From Desulfobulbaceae bacterium UBA2213 (lineage in GTDB: Bacteria; Desulfobacterota; Desulfobulbia; Desulfobulbales; Desulfocapsaceae): a stretch of DNA of 6,269 bases. The notes under the pieces are model-generated. The model had not been told where the DNA came from and made no database searches. It saw only the letters and a list, made by a program, of their open reading frames with translations. This document shows, in pieces, positions 1-6,245 of this stretch (its first letter is position 1; each line of letters starts with the position of its first letter). Where the stretch lies: positions 1 to 6,269 of the forward strand of contig DCUN01000037.1 in the NCBI GenBank assembly GCA_002327225.1, given 5' to 3'. The translations under genes and the position numbers were made by a program.

Positions 1-1596
1 GAACTGGTCAAGACCGGGCAGATCCTTGCCACCCTTACCCTTGCCACCAACGACAACAACATACCAGTCACCGGTCCCACGCTCGAGCCGATGGTCTCAC
101 CAGCCAAACCAACGCTCTTGCTCCCCGGCCTCCATACCCAGATGTCTGCCACAGGAGATTCCCTGCTAGCGACTGCGACCGGCTACCCTCAGGTTAAAAA
201 AAATCGGACCGGCAACGAAGAGACAGTAACCATCTCGATCACGCCCTTGGTCACCGTCAGTACTGACCAGATGGAAGCCCGCCTGACCCTTTATCCCAGC
301 ATACCCGGGGCGGCTCCACTCCAGTGTGAGGAACTGGTAGAGCTCCTCACACTGGAAGGCGTTCGTTCTGGACTGAACCGGGAACTCCTGCTGGCTTGCC
401 TGGAGCAGTGCCAAAAAGAGCAGAAAATTATCACCGGCGCTTTGATCGCCAAAGGTTCACACCCCATAGACGGCCTTGACGCCCATCTCCGTTTTGAGGT
501 AGAGATCGGCTCCATCCCCGGAAAACTCATGGGAAACGGCAAGATTGATTTCCATGAACGGAGGATGTTTATCAGTGTACGCAAGGGGGAGCTCATCGCC
601 ACCAAGGTTCCAGCCACCAGTGGAACAGCAGGCACCAACGTTCTGGGACATCCCATTCCGCAACAGCCGGGACAGGATATCAAGGTCAGCGTGATCGATA
701 ATGCCGGCTTTGACGAGGAAAGTGGCGAGGTCCGCGCCATGAAACAAGGGATCCTCTCGGTGGTGCAGAACACGATCAAGGTCAGTTCCAAATTGACCAT
801 CCCGGGCGATATTAATTTCAGCACCGGCAATATCGAGGCCAAGGATGCGGTGGATATCGGAGGATCGATTCTGCCTGGATTTCAGGTGAACGCCCATGGG
901 GACCTGAAAATTGGCGGCGGGATCAGGTCGGGGACCGTCATTTCTCAGGGGAATGTCCTGGTGCATGAAGGGGTCCATGGCAAACAGACCATCATGCGGG
1001 TCACGGGTGATGTTGACATCCCCTTTGTCGAGCAGGCCAGCATCAACGCTGGAGGTACCATCATTATCCGCAGGCAGGCCTATTACAGTCGAGTCTTTGC
1101 CGGAGCTGATATCCATTGCCAGGAGGAGAGTAAGGTCATTGGCGGCATCACCATGGCAGGAGGCAATCTCAGCCTGGGCCAGGTGGGATCAGAGCATGCG
1201 GCTCCCGCCCTGATTGCAGCAGGAACGGATGGAAAACAGTATCTCAGATACGAGGCCCTGCAACAGGAGATCGTGGACAAGAAAGACGAACTGGAGCAAT
1301 GCCTGCATCTGCACGGACAGAACAACCAGCTTCCCTTCCACCAATCCATGACCGAGGAACTGGAAGAGATGCACAGTGAGCTGAACACGTTGAATCTGGC
1401 AACACACAAAAGGGGAGATACGCCTGAAGAACTGAGCAAACAACTCAGAAGCCAAACCATCACGGTCCACGGCCATATCTATGCCGGCACCCTGCTTCGT
1501 ATCGGCAATGTGATACATATTCTGGAAAATACCCTGTCAGCCAGGAAATTTGTCCTGAGCGAAGACCTGCAAGAGATCATCCCCCTCCCTCTCTAA
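1..1596 (+). CDS. FapA family (DUF342) beta-solenoid protein, 5' end missing
   Basis: The frame is open from base 1 to the TAA at 1594-1596, giving 531 visible residues. The ATG at 91 has no ribosome binding site, and the 30 codons before it already match the family (GQILA, then PVTG), so the true start lies left of the window. The GxLA...GxxVxG pattern recurs at about residues 195-217 (KGELIAT, then GTNVLGHPI), as is typical of FapA N-terminal regions. Residues about 265-410 are rich in short Gly and beta repeats (GDINFSTGNIEA, GGSILPGF, GGGIRSG), which fits the right-handed beta-solenoid. A charged, Glu-rich, probably coiled-coil stretch follows at about 415-470, then a last solenoid-like turn (HGHIYAGTLLRIG). 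In Vibrio, FapA links sugar-transport signalling to polar flagellum assembly; most other members have no tested role. No flagellar gene is visible here, so the function is open. The family assignment is firm. Confidence 0.9.
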   Translation, partial: ELVKTGQILATLTLATNDNNIPVTGPTLEPMVSPAKPTLLLPGLHTQMSATGDSLLATATGYPQVKKNRTGNEETVTISITPLVTVSTDQMEARLTLYPSIPGAAPLQCEELVELLTLEGVRSGLNRELLLACLEQCQKEQKIITGALIAKGSHPIDGLDAHLRFEVEIGSIPGKLMGNGKIDFHERRMFISVRKGELIATKVPATSGTAGTNVLGHPIPQQPGQDIKVSVIDNAGFDEESGEVRAMKQGILSVVQNTIKVSSKLTIPGDINFSTGNIEAKDAVDIGGSILPGFQVNAHGDLKIGGGIRSGTVISQGNVLVHEGVHGKQTIMRVTGDVDIPFVEQASINAGGTIIIRRQAYYSRVFAGADIHCQEESKVIGGITMAGGNLSLGQVGSEHAAPALIAAGTDGKQYLRYEALQQEIVDKKDELEQCLHLHGQNNQLPFHQSMTEELEEMHSELNTLNLATHKRGDTPEELSKQLRSQTITVHGHIYAGTLLRIGNVIHILENTLSARKFVLSEDLQEIIPLPL

Positions 1597-1708
1597 TCGA
1601 GAGAGCAATCATTTCTGGTAATTTCTCTTTGCAAGGAGTAGCATCAGGACTCCATTCCGTATGGAAGACTCGTCCCTCCCTCCTGCCATGCCAACTCATC
1701 ACCACAAT

Positions 1709-1712
1709 GGAG
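1709..1712 (+). promoter_or_regulatory. Ribosome binding site that sets the CBS gene start
   Basis: GGAG lies six bases before the ATG at 1719. The other in-frame candidates, TTG at 1629 and ATG at 1707, lack a well-spaced Shine-Dalgarno sequence. The codons between 1629 and 1718 encode residues that do not resemble a CBS protein N-terminus. The start at 1719 also brings the protein straight into the first CBS domain (MFVKLWMKTDVITL). Confidence 0.6.
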
Positions 1713-1718
1713 CACGCC

Positions 1719-2372
1719 ATGTTCGTCAAACTGTGGATGAAAACAGACGTCATTACTCTTGCCCCCGACCAGACCCTTGCCGAAGCAGAAGCGCTGATGC
1801 AGCAGAACCGGATCAGACGACTTCCTGTTGTCGCAGGTCCATCCCTGGTCGGTATCCTTACCAGGGAAGATATCCAGAAAGCTATCTCTGCCGGTGGTGA
1901 TGAAAGCAGCAGATTGATAGCGGCCCAGGGCAAGGTTGCGGCACACATGACCCGGAATCCAATCAGCGCAGACCCTATGGATCCCCTTGAAGATATTGCC
2001 CTGGCCATGCGCAGAAACAAGATCGGCGGCATACCGGTTATTGAAGACAAGACCCTGGTCGGCATTATCACCGAATCCGATATCTTTCGAGCGCTGACAG
2101 AGATCCTGGGAGCTGGAAAAAACGGGGCGCGGGTCGAGATGAAGATAGGACAGAGCTCCAAAGAACTCTTCCAGGTCGTCAAGCTTTGCAAACAATTCGA
2201 TGTTGCAATTACCGCCATCTCCATCTATCAGGACTTCAGCCCGGAACACCGGCTGCTCACCCTCCGGCTCGATAGGGATGAGCTGGATGATTTGATTGAC
2301 AGCCTCCGACAGTCCGGCTGTCAGATCAACAGGATTATGCGGTTTGATAAAGAAGGAATGGATGAAGGATGA
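1719..2372 (+). CDS. CBS-domain pair protein with C-terminal ACT-like domain (AcuB-like)
   Basis: This 217-residue cytoplasmic protein has two CBS domains, at about residues 1-56 and 70-128. Each ends in the nucleotide-contact type motif G-I-x-T-x-x-D (GILTREDI at 45-52, GIITESDI at 115-122). CBS pairs bind adenine nucleotides and act as energy or metabolite sensors. Residues about 137-208 (VVKLCKQFDVAITAISIYQ, then LLTLRLD, then a helix) look like an ACT fold, the arrangement seen in Bacillus AcuB, which is of similar length (about 214 residues). AcuB was named from the acetoin utilisation locus, but no acetoin gene is visible here, so a role in acetoin use should not be assumed. The gene follows the FapA-family gene after 122 bases, a gap in which I see no clear promoter, so co-transcription is possible but unproven. 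It converges on yedF with a 45-base gap. The domain call is firm and the ligand unknown. Confidence 0.88.
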   Translation: MFVKLWMKTDVITLAPDQTLAEAEALMQQNRIRRLPVVAGPSLVGILTREDIQKAISAGGDESSRLIAAQGKVAAHMTRNPISADPMDPLEDIALAMRRNKIGGIPVIEDKTLVGIITESDIFRALTEILGAGKNGARVEMKIGQSSKELFQVVKLCKQFDVAITAISIYQDFSPEHRLLTLRLDRDELDDLIDSLRQSGCQINRIMRFDKEGMDEG

Positions 2373-2417
2373 TCAGGATGAAACAAAACCGGCGGTTCTG
2401 CTCTCCTGTATCGGTCC

Positions 2418-3047
2418 TCAAAAAGGACTGACGACCTTGTCGGCGCTGGCCATGCTGTCGAGAATTTCATACATATTGGTGATTGTCCCTACCTGCAGAT
2501 TCTTTTCCAGTTTGAAAAACTCCAGGCAGGTGCCGCAGGATAAAATCTTCACCCCCTTCTTTTCCAGGGCCTGCAGGGCCTCCAGGGCCTTGCCCGGGGT
2601 CGCCACAAGCTTGACCCCGCCATTATAAAAAAGAATCCGGCTGGGTGGCGGTGAAATCTCTTTGATGGTAGTAATATAGGTCTGCAACAGGGCCCAGCCC
2701 AGATCATCGCTGCCCCGCCCCATGCAGTCAGAACTAATCACATAGACCAGATGAGAGGCAGCCGGCAGCTCGCCTGGAATCTCACAGCTGTAATCGGCCT
2801 TATCAAAGGATGCAGAGTCCTCTGCCCCCTTCCTGCTGCCTGCCGAAAAACTCAGGCAAAAAAAGCCATCCGCACGCGTTGTCGATTCCACCAGGCAGTT
2901 CCGGCTGTGAGCAAAACGCAAGACATTGTCCTTTGAGGCCTCATTATCTACAAGGATCTCAAAAGGGGCCGCCCCCTGCTCCAACGCAGCCTTGGCCCTC
3001 AACACCGGCTCCGGACAATTCAAGCCCCTGCAATCTATCTGTTTCAT
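2418..3047 (-). CDS. yedF: Sulfurtransferase-like selenium metabolism protein YedF
   Basis: The 209-residue product joins a TusA/SirA-like domain (residues 1-68) to a DsrE-like domain (about 98-209). The first carries the C-P-x-P motif of sulfur carriers (LNCPEPV, Cys11). The second has SSDCMGRGSDDLG (from 105), LFYNGGVKL (from 139), the paired cysteines of SCGTCLEF (Cys171, Cys174) and ITNMYEI (from 189). This architecture is the family annotated as selenium metabolism protein YedF, assigned through its co-occurrence with selD and other selenium genes. Its biochemical step is not established; a sulfur or selenium carrier role is inferred from the domains. The ATG is preceded by AAAGGAG at 3058-3064, ten bases away, and by a strong promoter match. 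It is divergent from a LysR gene of the matching type, which supports the call. No selD, selA or selB is visible. I see no convincing terminator in the 45-base gap after the stop. Confidence 0.88.
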   Translation of the reverse strand: MKQIDCRGLNCPEPVLRAKAALEQGAAPFEILVDNEASKDNVLRFAHSRNCLVESTTRADGFFCLSFSAGSRKGAEDSASFDKADYSCEIPGELPAASHLVYVISSDCMGRGSDDLGWALLQTYITTIKEISPPPSRILFYNGGVKLVATPGKALEALQALEKKGVKILSCGTCLEFFKLEKNLQVGTITNMYEILDSMASADKVVSPF

Positions 3048-3098
3048 AACGAACTCACTCCTTTCCCTTTACAAGACAGCAAAAACCTGTATTTTTAG

Positions 3099-3127
3099 AA
3101 AATATCTCCTTCCGTCCTCTTGGTCAA
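3099..3127 (-). promoter_or_regulatory. Sigma-70-type promoter of yedF
   Basis: Read on the minus strand, TTGACC (3122-3127, 5 of 6 to the -35 consensus) is followed after exactly 17 bases by TATTTT (3099-3104, 4 of 6 to the -10 consensus). Transcription would begin near 3092, giving a leader of roughly 45 bases that contains the yedF ribosome binding site. This is the best promoter match seen in the window. Confidence 0.6.
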
Positions 3128-3142
3128 ATAGATAATTCCTAT
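3128..3142. promoter_or_regulatory. Candidate LysR-type operator (T-N11-A dyad)
   Basis: ATAG-N7-CTAT is an interrupted dyad of 15 bases that contains the T-N11-A pattern (T3129, A3141) typical of LysR-type regulator sites. It abuts the -35 element of the yedF promoter, centred about 43 bases before the predicted start. That is a usual place for activation by this family. It lies between yedF and the divergent LysR gene, so it could also serve autoregulation. The arms are only four bases long, so chance occurrence is a real possibility. Confidence 0.35.
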
Positions 3143-3167
3143 ACGACAAGATCCCTGGATGGTAAAA

Positions 3168-3177
3168 AGCTATAGCT
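3168..3177. repeat. 10-base perfect palindrome in the divergent control region
   Basis: AGCTATAGCT reads the same on both strands. It lies about 80 bases before the predicted yedF start and 72 bases before the LysR start codon. It might be a second regulator contact or contain a -10-like TATAGC for the LysR gene. No matching -35 is evident and neither role is demonstrated. Confidence 0.3.
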
Positions 3178-3180
3178 GCG

Positions 3181-3202
3181 CCCCAGCGGGGGGAGGGGGG
3201 CG
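3181..3202 (+). repeat. Short G-rich repeat, copy A (REP-like)
   Basis: The unit is CCCCAGC, six G, A, six G, CG. It equals positions 4219-4248 after removal of exactly eight bases (AGAGGCTG, 4230-4237). It lies 47 bases before the LysR start codon, probably in its leader. Because the 8-base block is gone, the long stem seen in the other copy cannot form here. Confidence 0.6.
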
Positions 3203-3249
3203 ATTGCAACACGTCACAGAAACTTTCGGATAAAACCAGAGGAAAAACC

Positions 3250-4161
3250 ATGGATCTTCACAAACTGGCCATCTATTGCAAGGTCATCGAACTCAAAAGT
3301 TTTACCAGGGCCGCCGAGGCCATGTTTCTTTCCCAGCCGACAATCAGTGAACATATCCGCGCCATCGAACAGGAATCCGGACAGTGTTTGATTCATCGAC
3401 TTGGCCGGGAAATCAGGGTCTCTGAGGCCGGTAATATCCTCTATGCATACGCCAGAAAAATGCTCCGCCTGCAACAGGAAGCACTGGAGGCCCTGGGACA
3501 CTATTCGGGAAATATGGCCGGCCGCATGGCCATAGGCGCCGGCACCATTCCAGGGGCTTACATCCTGCCGGAAAAGATTGGCGCCTTTAAAAAGCGCTAT
3601 CCGGATATCACCATCACCCTCCGCATCGCCGGATCGAAAACGATTGCCGGTGAAATTCTTTCCGGTGAGCTTGAAATGGGAATCTTAGGGGCGCAATGGC
3701 GGGAAAACGGCCTGATCTGGCAGGAGATATTCAGCGATGAACTGATCCTGGCCGTAGCCACCGATCACCCCTGGGCCAAAAAGCGACAGATCAGTCTCCA
3801 ACAGCTGTGCGAAGAACCCTTTATCATACGGGATCATTCCTCCGGGACACGACGTGCCGTGGACCGAATCCTGGAACAGCATGGCCGTAAATCAACACAG
3901 CTGAATGTGGTGGCTGAGATGGGAAGCACTGAAGCGATACGGCAGTCAATCAAGGCCGCCATCGGTGTCTCCATCCTCTCCTCCCAGGCCGTCAGGAACG
4001 ATATCGCCCATGGCAGCCTGGTGGAAGTCGCCATTGAAGGAGTAAAGATGATCCGCCCTTTTTATATGGTCACCCGCAAAGGTCAGACCCTTTCTCCGCT
4101 CTGCACGGCCTTTATCGATACCCTGAACAATGGGAGTGAGCCAGACACGAATTCCTTATAA
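3250..4161 (+). CDS. LysR-family regulator, probably selenium-metabolism-associated type
   Basis: The 303-residue product has the usual LysR length and layout. A winged helix-turn-helix fills residues 1-62 (SFTRAAEAMFLSQPTISEHI, from 17), a linker helix follows at about 63-88, and the two-lobed effector domain spans about 91-295. The effector domain includes RDHSSGTRR (from 194), a ligand-pocket style segment shared with CysB/CysL-like members. The ATG is preceded by AGAGGA at 3238-3243, six bases away. Divergence from yedF is typical of a LysR regulator controlling its neighbour, and one LysR subgroup is annotated as associated with selenium metabolism. From recall of that subgroup and this context I assign it there. 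The effector is unknown; a sulfur or selenium compound is a guess. No promoter for this gene could be fixed with confidence. The LysR family is certain, the subgroup moderately so. Confidence 0.9.
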   Translation: MDLHKLAIYCKVIELKSFTRAAEAMFLSQPTISEHIRAIEQESGQCLIHRLGREIRVSEAGNILYAYARKMLRLQQEALEALGHYSGNMAGRMAIGAGTIPGAYILPEKIGAFKKRYPDITITLRIAGSKTIAGEILSGELEMGILGAQWRENGLIWQEIFSDELILAVATDHPWAKKRQISLQQLCEEPFIIRDHSSGTRRAVDRILEQHGRKSTQLNVVAEMGSTEAIRQSIKAAIGVSILSSQAVRNDIAHGSLVEVAIEGVKMIRPFYMVTRKGQTLSPLCTAFIDTLNNGSEPDTNSL

Positions 4162-4195
4162 CCTCCATCTCCGCGCGCGGCAACAACGAAGCATG

Positions 4196-4242
4196 AAAGA
4201 AAAACCTCCCAGCCTCCCCCCCAGCGGGGAGAGGCTGGGAGG
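4196..4242 (-). terminator. Intrinsic terminator downstream of ilvD
   Basis: On the minus strand a perfect 12-base-pair stem (arms 4231-4242 and 4205-4216) is followed at once by TTTTTCTTT (4204-4196). The 14-base loop can itself fold through a C4/G4 inner pairing. The stem begins 15 bases past the ilvD stop codon. On the plus strand the same hairpin is followed by G/C-rich sequence, so termination of the LysR transcript here would be weak or need another factor. Confidence 0.7.
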
Positions 4243-4248
4243 GGGGCG
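4205..4248 (+). repeat. REP-like palindromic repeat, copy B
   Basis: Inverted arms CCTCCCAGCCTC (4205-4216) and GAGGCTGGGAGG (4231-4242) enclose a C-run/AGC/G-run core and are followed by a G run and CG. Its 4219-4248 part is related to the shorter copy at 3181-3202 in the same orientation. Read on the minus strand both would encode S-P-R-W-G, a mark of intergenic palindromic repeats that are often mistranslated in annotations. It overlaps the ilvD terminator. Confidence 0.65.
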
Positions 4249-4257
4249 CCTGCCCGT

Positions 4258-6108
4258 TCACGCAGGTTTTTCTTCTCCAGGCAAGACCCGCACCGCGCCC
4301 TTATCCGCCGAGGCTGCAAACAGGGCATAGGCCCGCAGCGCCGTAGATACATGCCGCACGCGGTCTGTCGGCTGAAAGGCCCGACTTCCCTTCTGCTCTT
4401 CCTGCGCTCGTCGTGCGGCCAACTCCTGCTCAGAGAGCATGACATTGATGCTCCGCTGCGGGATATTAATCTCGATACGATCGCCGTCAACGACCAGACC
4501 GATCGCCCCGCCAGCCGCTGCCTCGGGTGAGACATGGCCGATGGAGAGCCCTGATGTACCGCCGGAGAAACGGCCGTCTGTGACGAGAGCACACTCCTTG
4601 CCCAGATGGACGGATTTGAGATAGGATGTGGGATACAACATCTCCTGCATCCCCGGCCCCCCCTTTGGCCCTTCATAGCGGATGATCACCACATCACCTG
4701 CCGTGATCACCCCCTCCAGAATGGCATCGCAGGCAGCCTCCTGAGAGGAGAAGACCCTGGCGGTGCCGCTGAATTGAAAGATGGAAGGGTCAACCCCGGC
4801 AGTCTTGACGATACAGCCCTTGGCCGCGATATTGCCATAGAGGACGGCCAGCCCCCCATCCCTGCTGTAACAATGCGCCACATCCCGGATACAACCGAAG
4901 TCCCGGTCAAGATCCGGCTCCGCGTACATGGTCGTCTGCGATCCCATCACCAGATTGCGGCCGGCAGAGGCCGGGGAACTCAGATAGAGCTGTCTGGCCG
5001 CCTCACCCGCCGCACCACCTGCAATATCCCAGCCCTGAAGCGTTTTCGCAAGCGAAGGCGAGTCGACCCGGCAGACCGAGGTGTCAACCAGTCCGGCCCG
5101 GGCCAGTTCTCCAAGAATCCCCATGATGCCACCAGCCCGGTTCACATCCTCCATATGGTAATGGGACGACGGAGACACCTTGCACAGATTGGGCACCTTT
5201 CTTGACAGGGCATCAATATCTGTCATAGAGAAATCCGCCTCAGCCTCATGGGCAATGGCCAGCAGATGGAGCACGGTATTGGTGGAACCGCCCATGGCGA
5301 TATCGAGGGTCATGGCATTCAGGAAAGCGGCGCGGCTGGCAATGGTCCGGGGCAGGACGGTGGCGTCCTCCCGGTCATACCAGGCGTGGGCCATCTCCAC
5401 AATGCGCTCGGCGGCACGGACAAAAAGACCGGTACGGCTGCCATGGGTGGCAACCACCGTACCGTTGCCCGGCAGGGCCAGACCAAGGGCCTCATTGAGG
5501 CAATTCATCGAATTGGCGGTAAACATCCCGGAGCAGGAGCCGCAGGTGGGACAGGCACAGCGCTCAACTACTGCAACCTCCTCGTCCGTGACCGACTGAT
5601 CTGCTGCCATAACCATGGCGTCCACCAGATCATAGCGCTTGTCGCCATCAACACCCGCCTCCATGGGCCCGCCTGAGACAAAAATCGCGGGGATATTAAG
5701 GCGCATGGCCGCCATAAGCATCCCAGGGGTGATCTTGTCACAGTTGCTGATGCAGATGATGGCATCCACCGTATGGGCATTGCACATATACTCGACACTG
5801 TCGGCAATCAGCTCACGCGAGGGCAGGGAATAAAGCATACCGGCATGGCCCATGGCAATCCCGTCATCAACGGCAATGGTGTTGAATTCGGCTGCGAAAC
5901 AGCCGAGTCCGGCGATCTGTTTTTTTATCTGCTGACCAATTGCATGGAGATGCACATGCCCGGGAACAAACTGGGTAAAGGAGTTAACGATACCGATAAT
6001 CGGCCGGCCAAACTGTTCTTCGGTCATGCCGTTGGCCCGCCAGAGACTGCGGGCCCCGGCCATCCGGCGGCCTGCTGTTGTCGTCGCGCTGCGTAAGGGA
6101 ATTGCCAT
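4258..6108 (-). CDS. ilvD: Dihydroxy-acid dehydratase
   Basis: IlvD removes water from 2,3-dihydroxyisovalerate and 2,3-dihydroxy-3-methylvalerate to give the 2-keto acid precursors of valine, leucine and isoleucine, in the cytoplasm. The 616 residues equal the E. coli enzyme's length, and the sequence is closely similar throughout. Visible hallmarks are DDGIAMGH (81-88, metal-binding Asp), SNCDKITPG (121-129, with iron-sulfur ligand Cys123 and the lysine, Lys125, that is carbamoylated in relatives), CPTCGSCSGMF (186-196, ligand Cys192), GGPGMQEMLYPT (483-494, metal-binding Glu489) and GRFSGGTSG (512-520, catalytic Ser515). The early segment NSFTQFVPGH has no cysteine, as in the E. coli type with a [4Fe-4S] cluster, rather than the cysteine-bearing [2Fe-2S] type. 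The ATG follows AGGTG at 6116-6120. No other ilv or leu gene is visible, so ilvD appears to stand alone here, with its own terminator. All catalytic motifs are intact. Confidence 0.97.
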   Translation of the reverse strand: MAIPLRSATTTAGRRMAGARSLWRANGMTEEQFGRPIIGIVNSFTQFVPGHVHLHAIGQQIKKQIAGLGCFAAEFNTIAVDDGIAMGHAGMLYSLPSRELIADSVEYMCNAHTVDAIICISNCDKITPGMLMAAMRLNIPAIFVSGGPMEAGVDGDKRYDLVDAMVMAADQSVTDEEVAVVERCACPTCGSCSGMFTANSMNCLNEALGLALPGNGTVVATHGSRTGLFVRAAERIVEMAHAWYDREDATVLPRTIASRAAFLNAMTLDIAMGGSTNTVLHLLAIAHEAEADFSMTDIDALSRKVPNLCKVSPSSHYHMEDVNRAGGIMGILGELARAGLVDTSVCRVDSPSLAKTLQGWDIAGGAAGEAARQLYLSSPASAGRNLVMGSQTTMYAEPDLDRDFGCIRDVAHCYSRDGGLAVLYGNIAAKGCIVKTAGVDPSIFQFSGTARVFSSQEAACDAILEGVITAGDVVIIRYEGPKGGPGMQEMLYPTSYLKSVHLGKECALVTDGRFSGGTSGLSIGHVSPEAAAGGAIGLVVDGDRIEINIPQRSINVMLSEQELAARRAQEEQKGSRAFQPTDRVRHVSTALRAYALFAASADKGAVRVLPGEEKPA

Positions 6109-6136
6109 TGTGTTTCACCTGGGTAGAAAGGAATCA

Positions 6137-6191
6137 ATAATAAATAAACCGTTGTTACGACATGAATAAAAATGCATACGCTCTTTTTCAA
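6137..6191 (-). promoter_or_regulatory. Probable ilvD promoter region
   Basis: The AT-rich stretch upstream of ilvD offers two weak pairings on the minus strand. One is TTGAAA (6186-6191) with TATTCA (6163-6168) at 17 bases. The other is TTCATG (6161-6166) with TATTAT (6137-6142) at 18 bases; its -10 matches 5 of 6 but its -35 is poor. A promoter somewhere here is likely from position and composition, but the exact elements are not settled. Confidence 0.35.
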
Positions 6192-6196
6192 CGGCA

Positions 6197-6245
6197 GCTT
6201 GCAGGGTCTCTGCCGGACGCTTGCAGGGTCTGGTCTCTGCCAGAC
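6197..6245. repeat. Imperfect tandem repeat upstream of ilvD
   Basis: Unit 1 (6197-6218, 22 bases) and unit 2 (6219-6245, 27 bases) are directly adjacent. Both begin GCTTGCAGGGTC. Unit 2 then carries five extra bases (TGGTC) before TCTGCC-A-GAC, where unit 1 has TCTGCC-G-GAC. The insertion creates a hairpin, GTCTGG (6228-6233) and CCAGAC (6240-6245) around a 6-base loop. The repeat sits just upstream of the putative -35 of ilvD. It may be a regulator site or a simple duplication. Confidence 0.6.

Noticed and set aside
291..1116. Minus-strand frames of 183 and 219 residues opposite the FapA-family gene
   Set aside because: The plus-strand frame has clear FapA domains throughout; the opposite frames show no recognisable motif and no proper ribosome binding site.
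1589..1605. Small inverted repeat CTCTCT/AGAGAG at the end of the FapA-family gene
   Set aside because: The 6-base-pair stem is weak and no T tract follows directly, so a terminator call is not supported.
1644..2249. Minus-strand frame of 201 residues opposite the CBS gene
   Set aside because: It mirrors the CBS coding sequence and has no family-like features of its own.
2414..2428. Inverted repeat GTCCT/AGGAC at the end of yedF
   Set aside because: A 5-base-pair stem straddling the stop codon with no following T tract is too weak to call a terminator.
2369..2431. A 20-codon plus-strand frame whose ATG overlaps the CBS gene stop (ATGA)
   Set aside because: The overlap looks like translational coupling, but the peptide is tiny, resembles nothing and runs into the 3' end of yedF; chance is the simplest explanation.
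3184..3200. Possible G-quadruplex in the G-rich repeat
   Set aside because: There are only two long G runs separated by one A; a stable four-run structure would need loops that are not present, so it is treated only as part of the repeat.
4083..4676. Minus-strand frame of 197 residues across the LysR-ilvD gap
   Set aside because: It runs through the REP-like repeat (giving SPRWGGG) and the end of ilvD in a wrong frame, which marks it as spurious.
4606..5599. Long open frames on the plus strand opposite ilvD (for example 4606-5205 and 5180-5599)
   Set aside because: They lie wholly inside the well-conserved ilvD gene, resemble no family and show the Arg/Gly/Pro-rich composition of antisense frames in GC-rich coding DNA.
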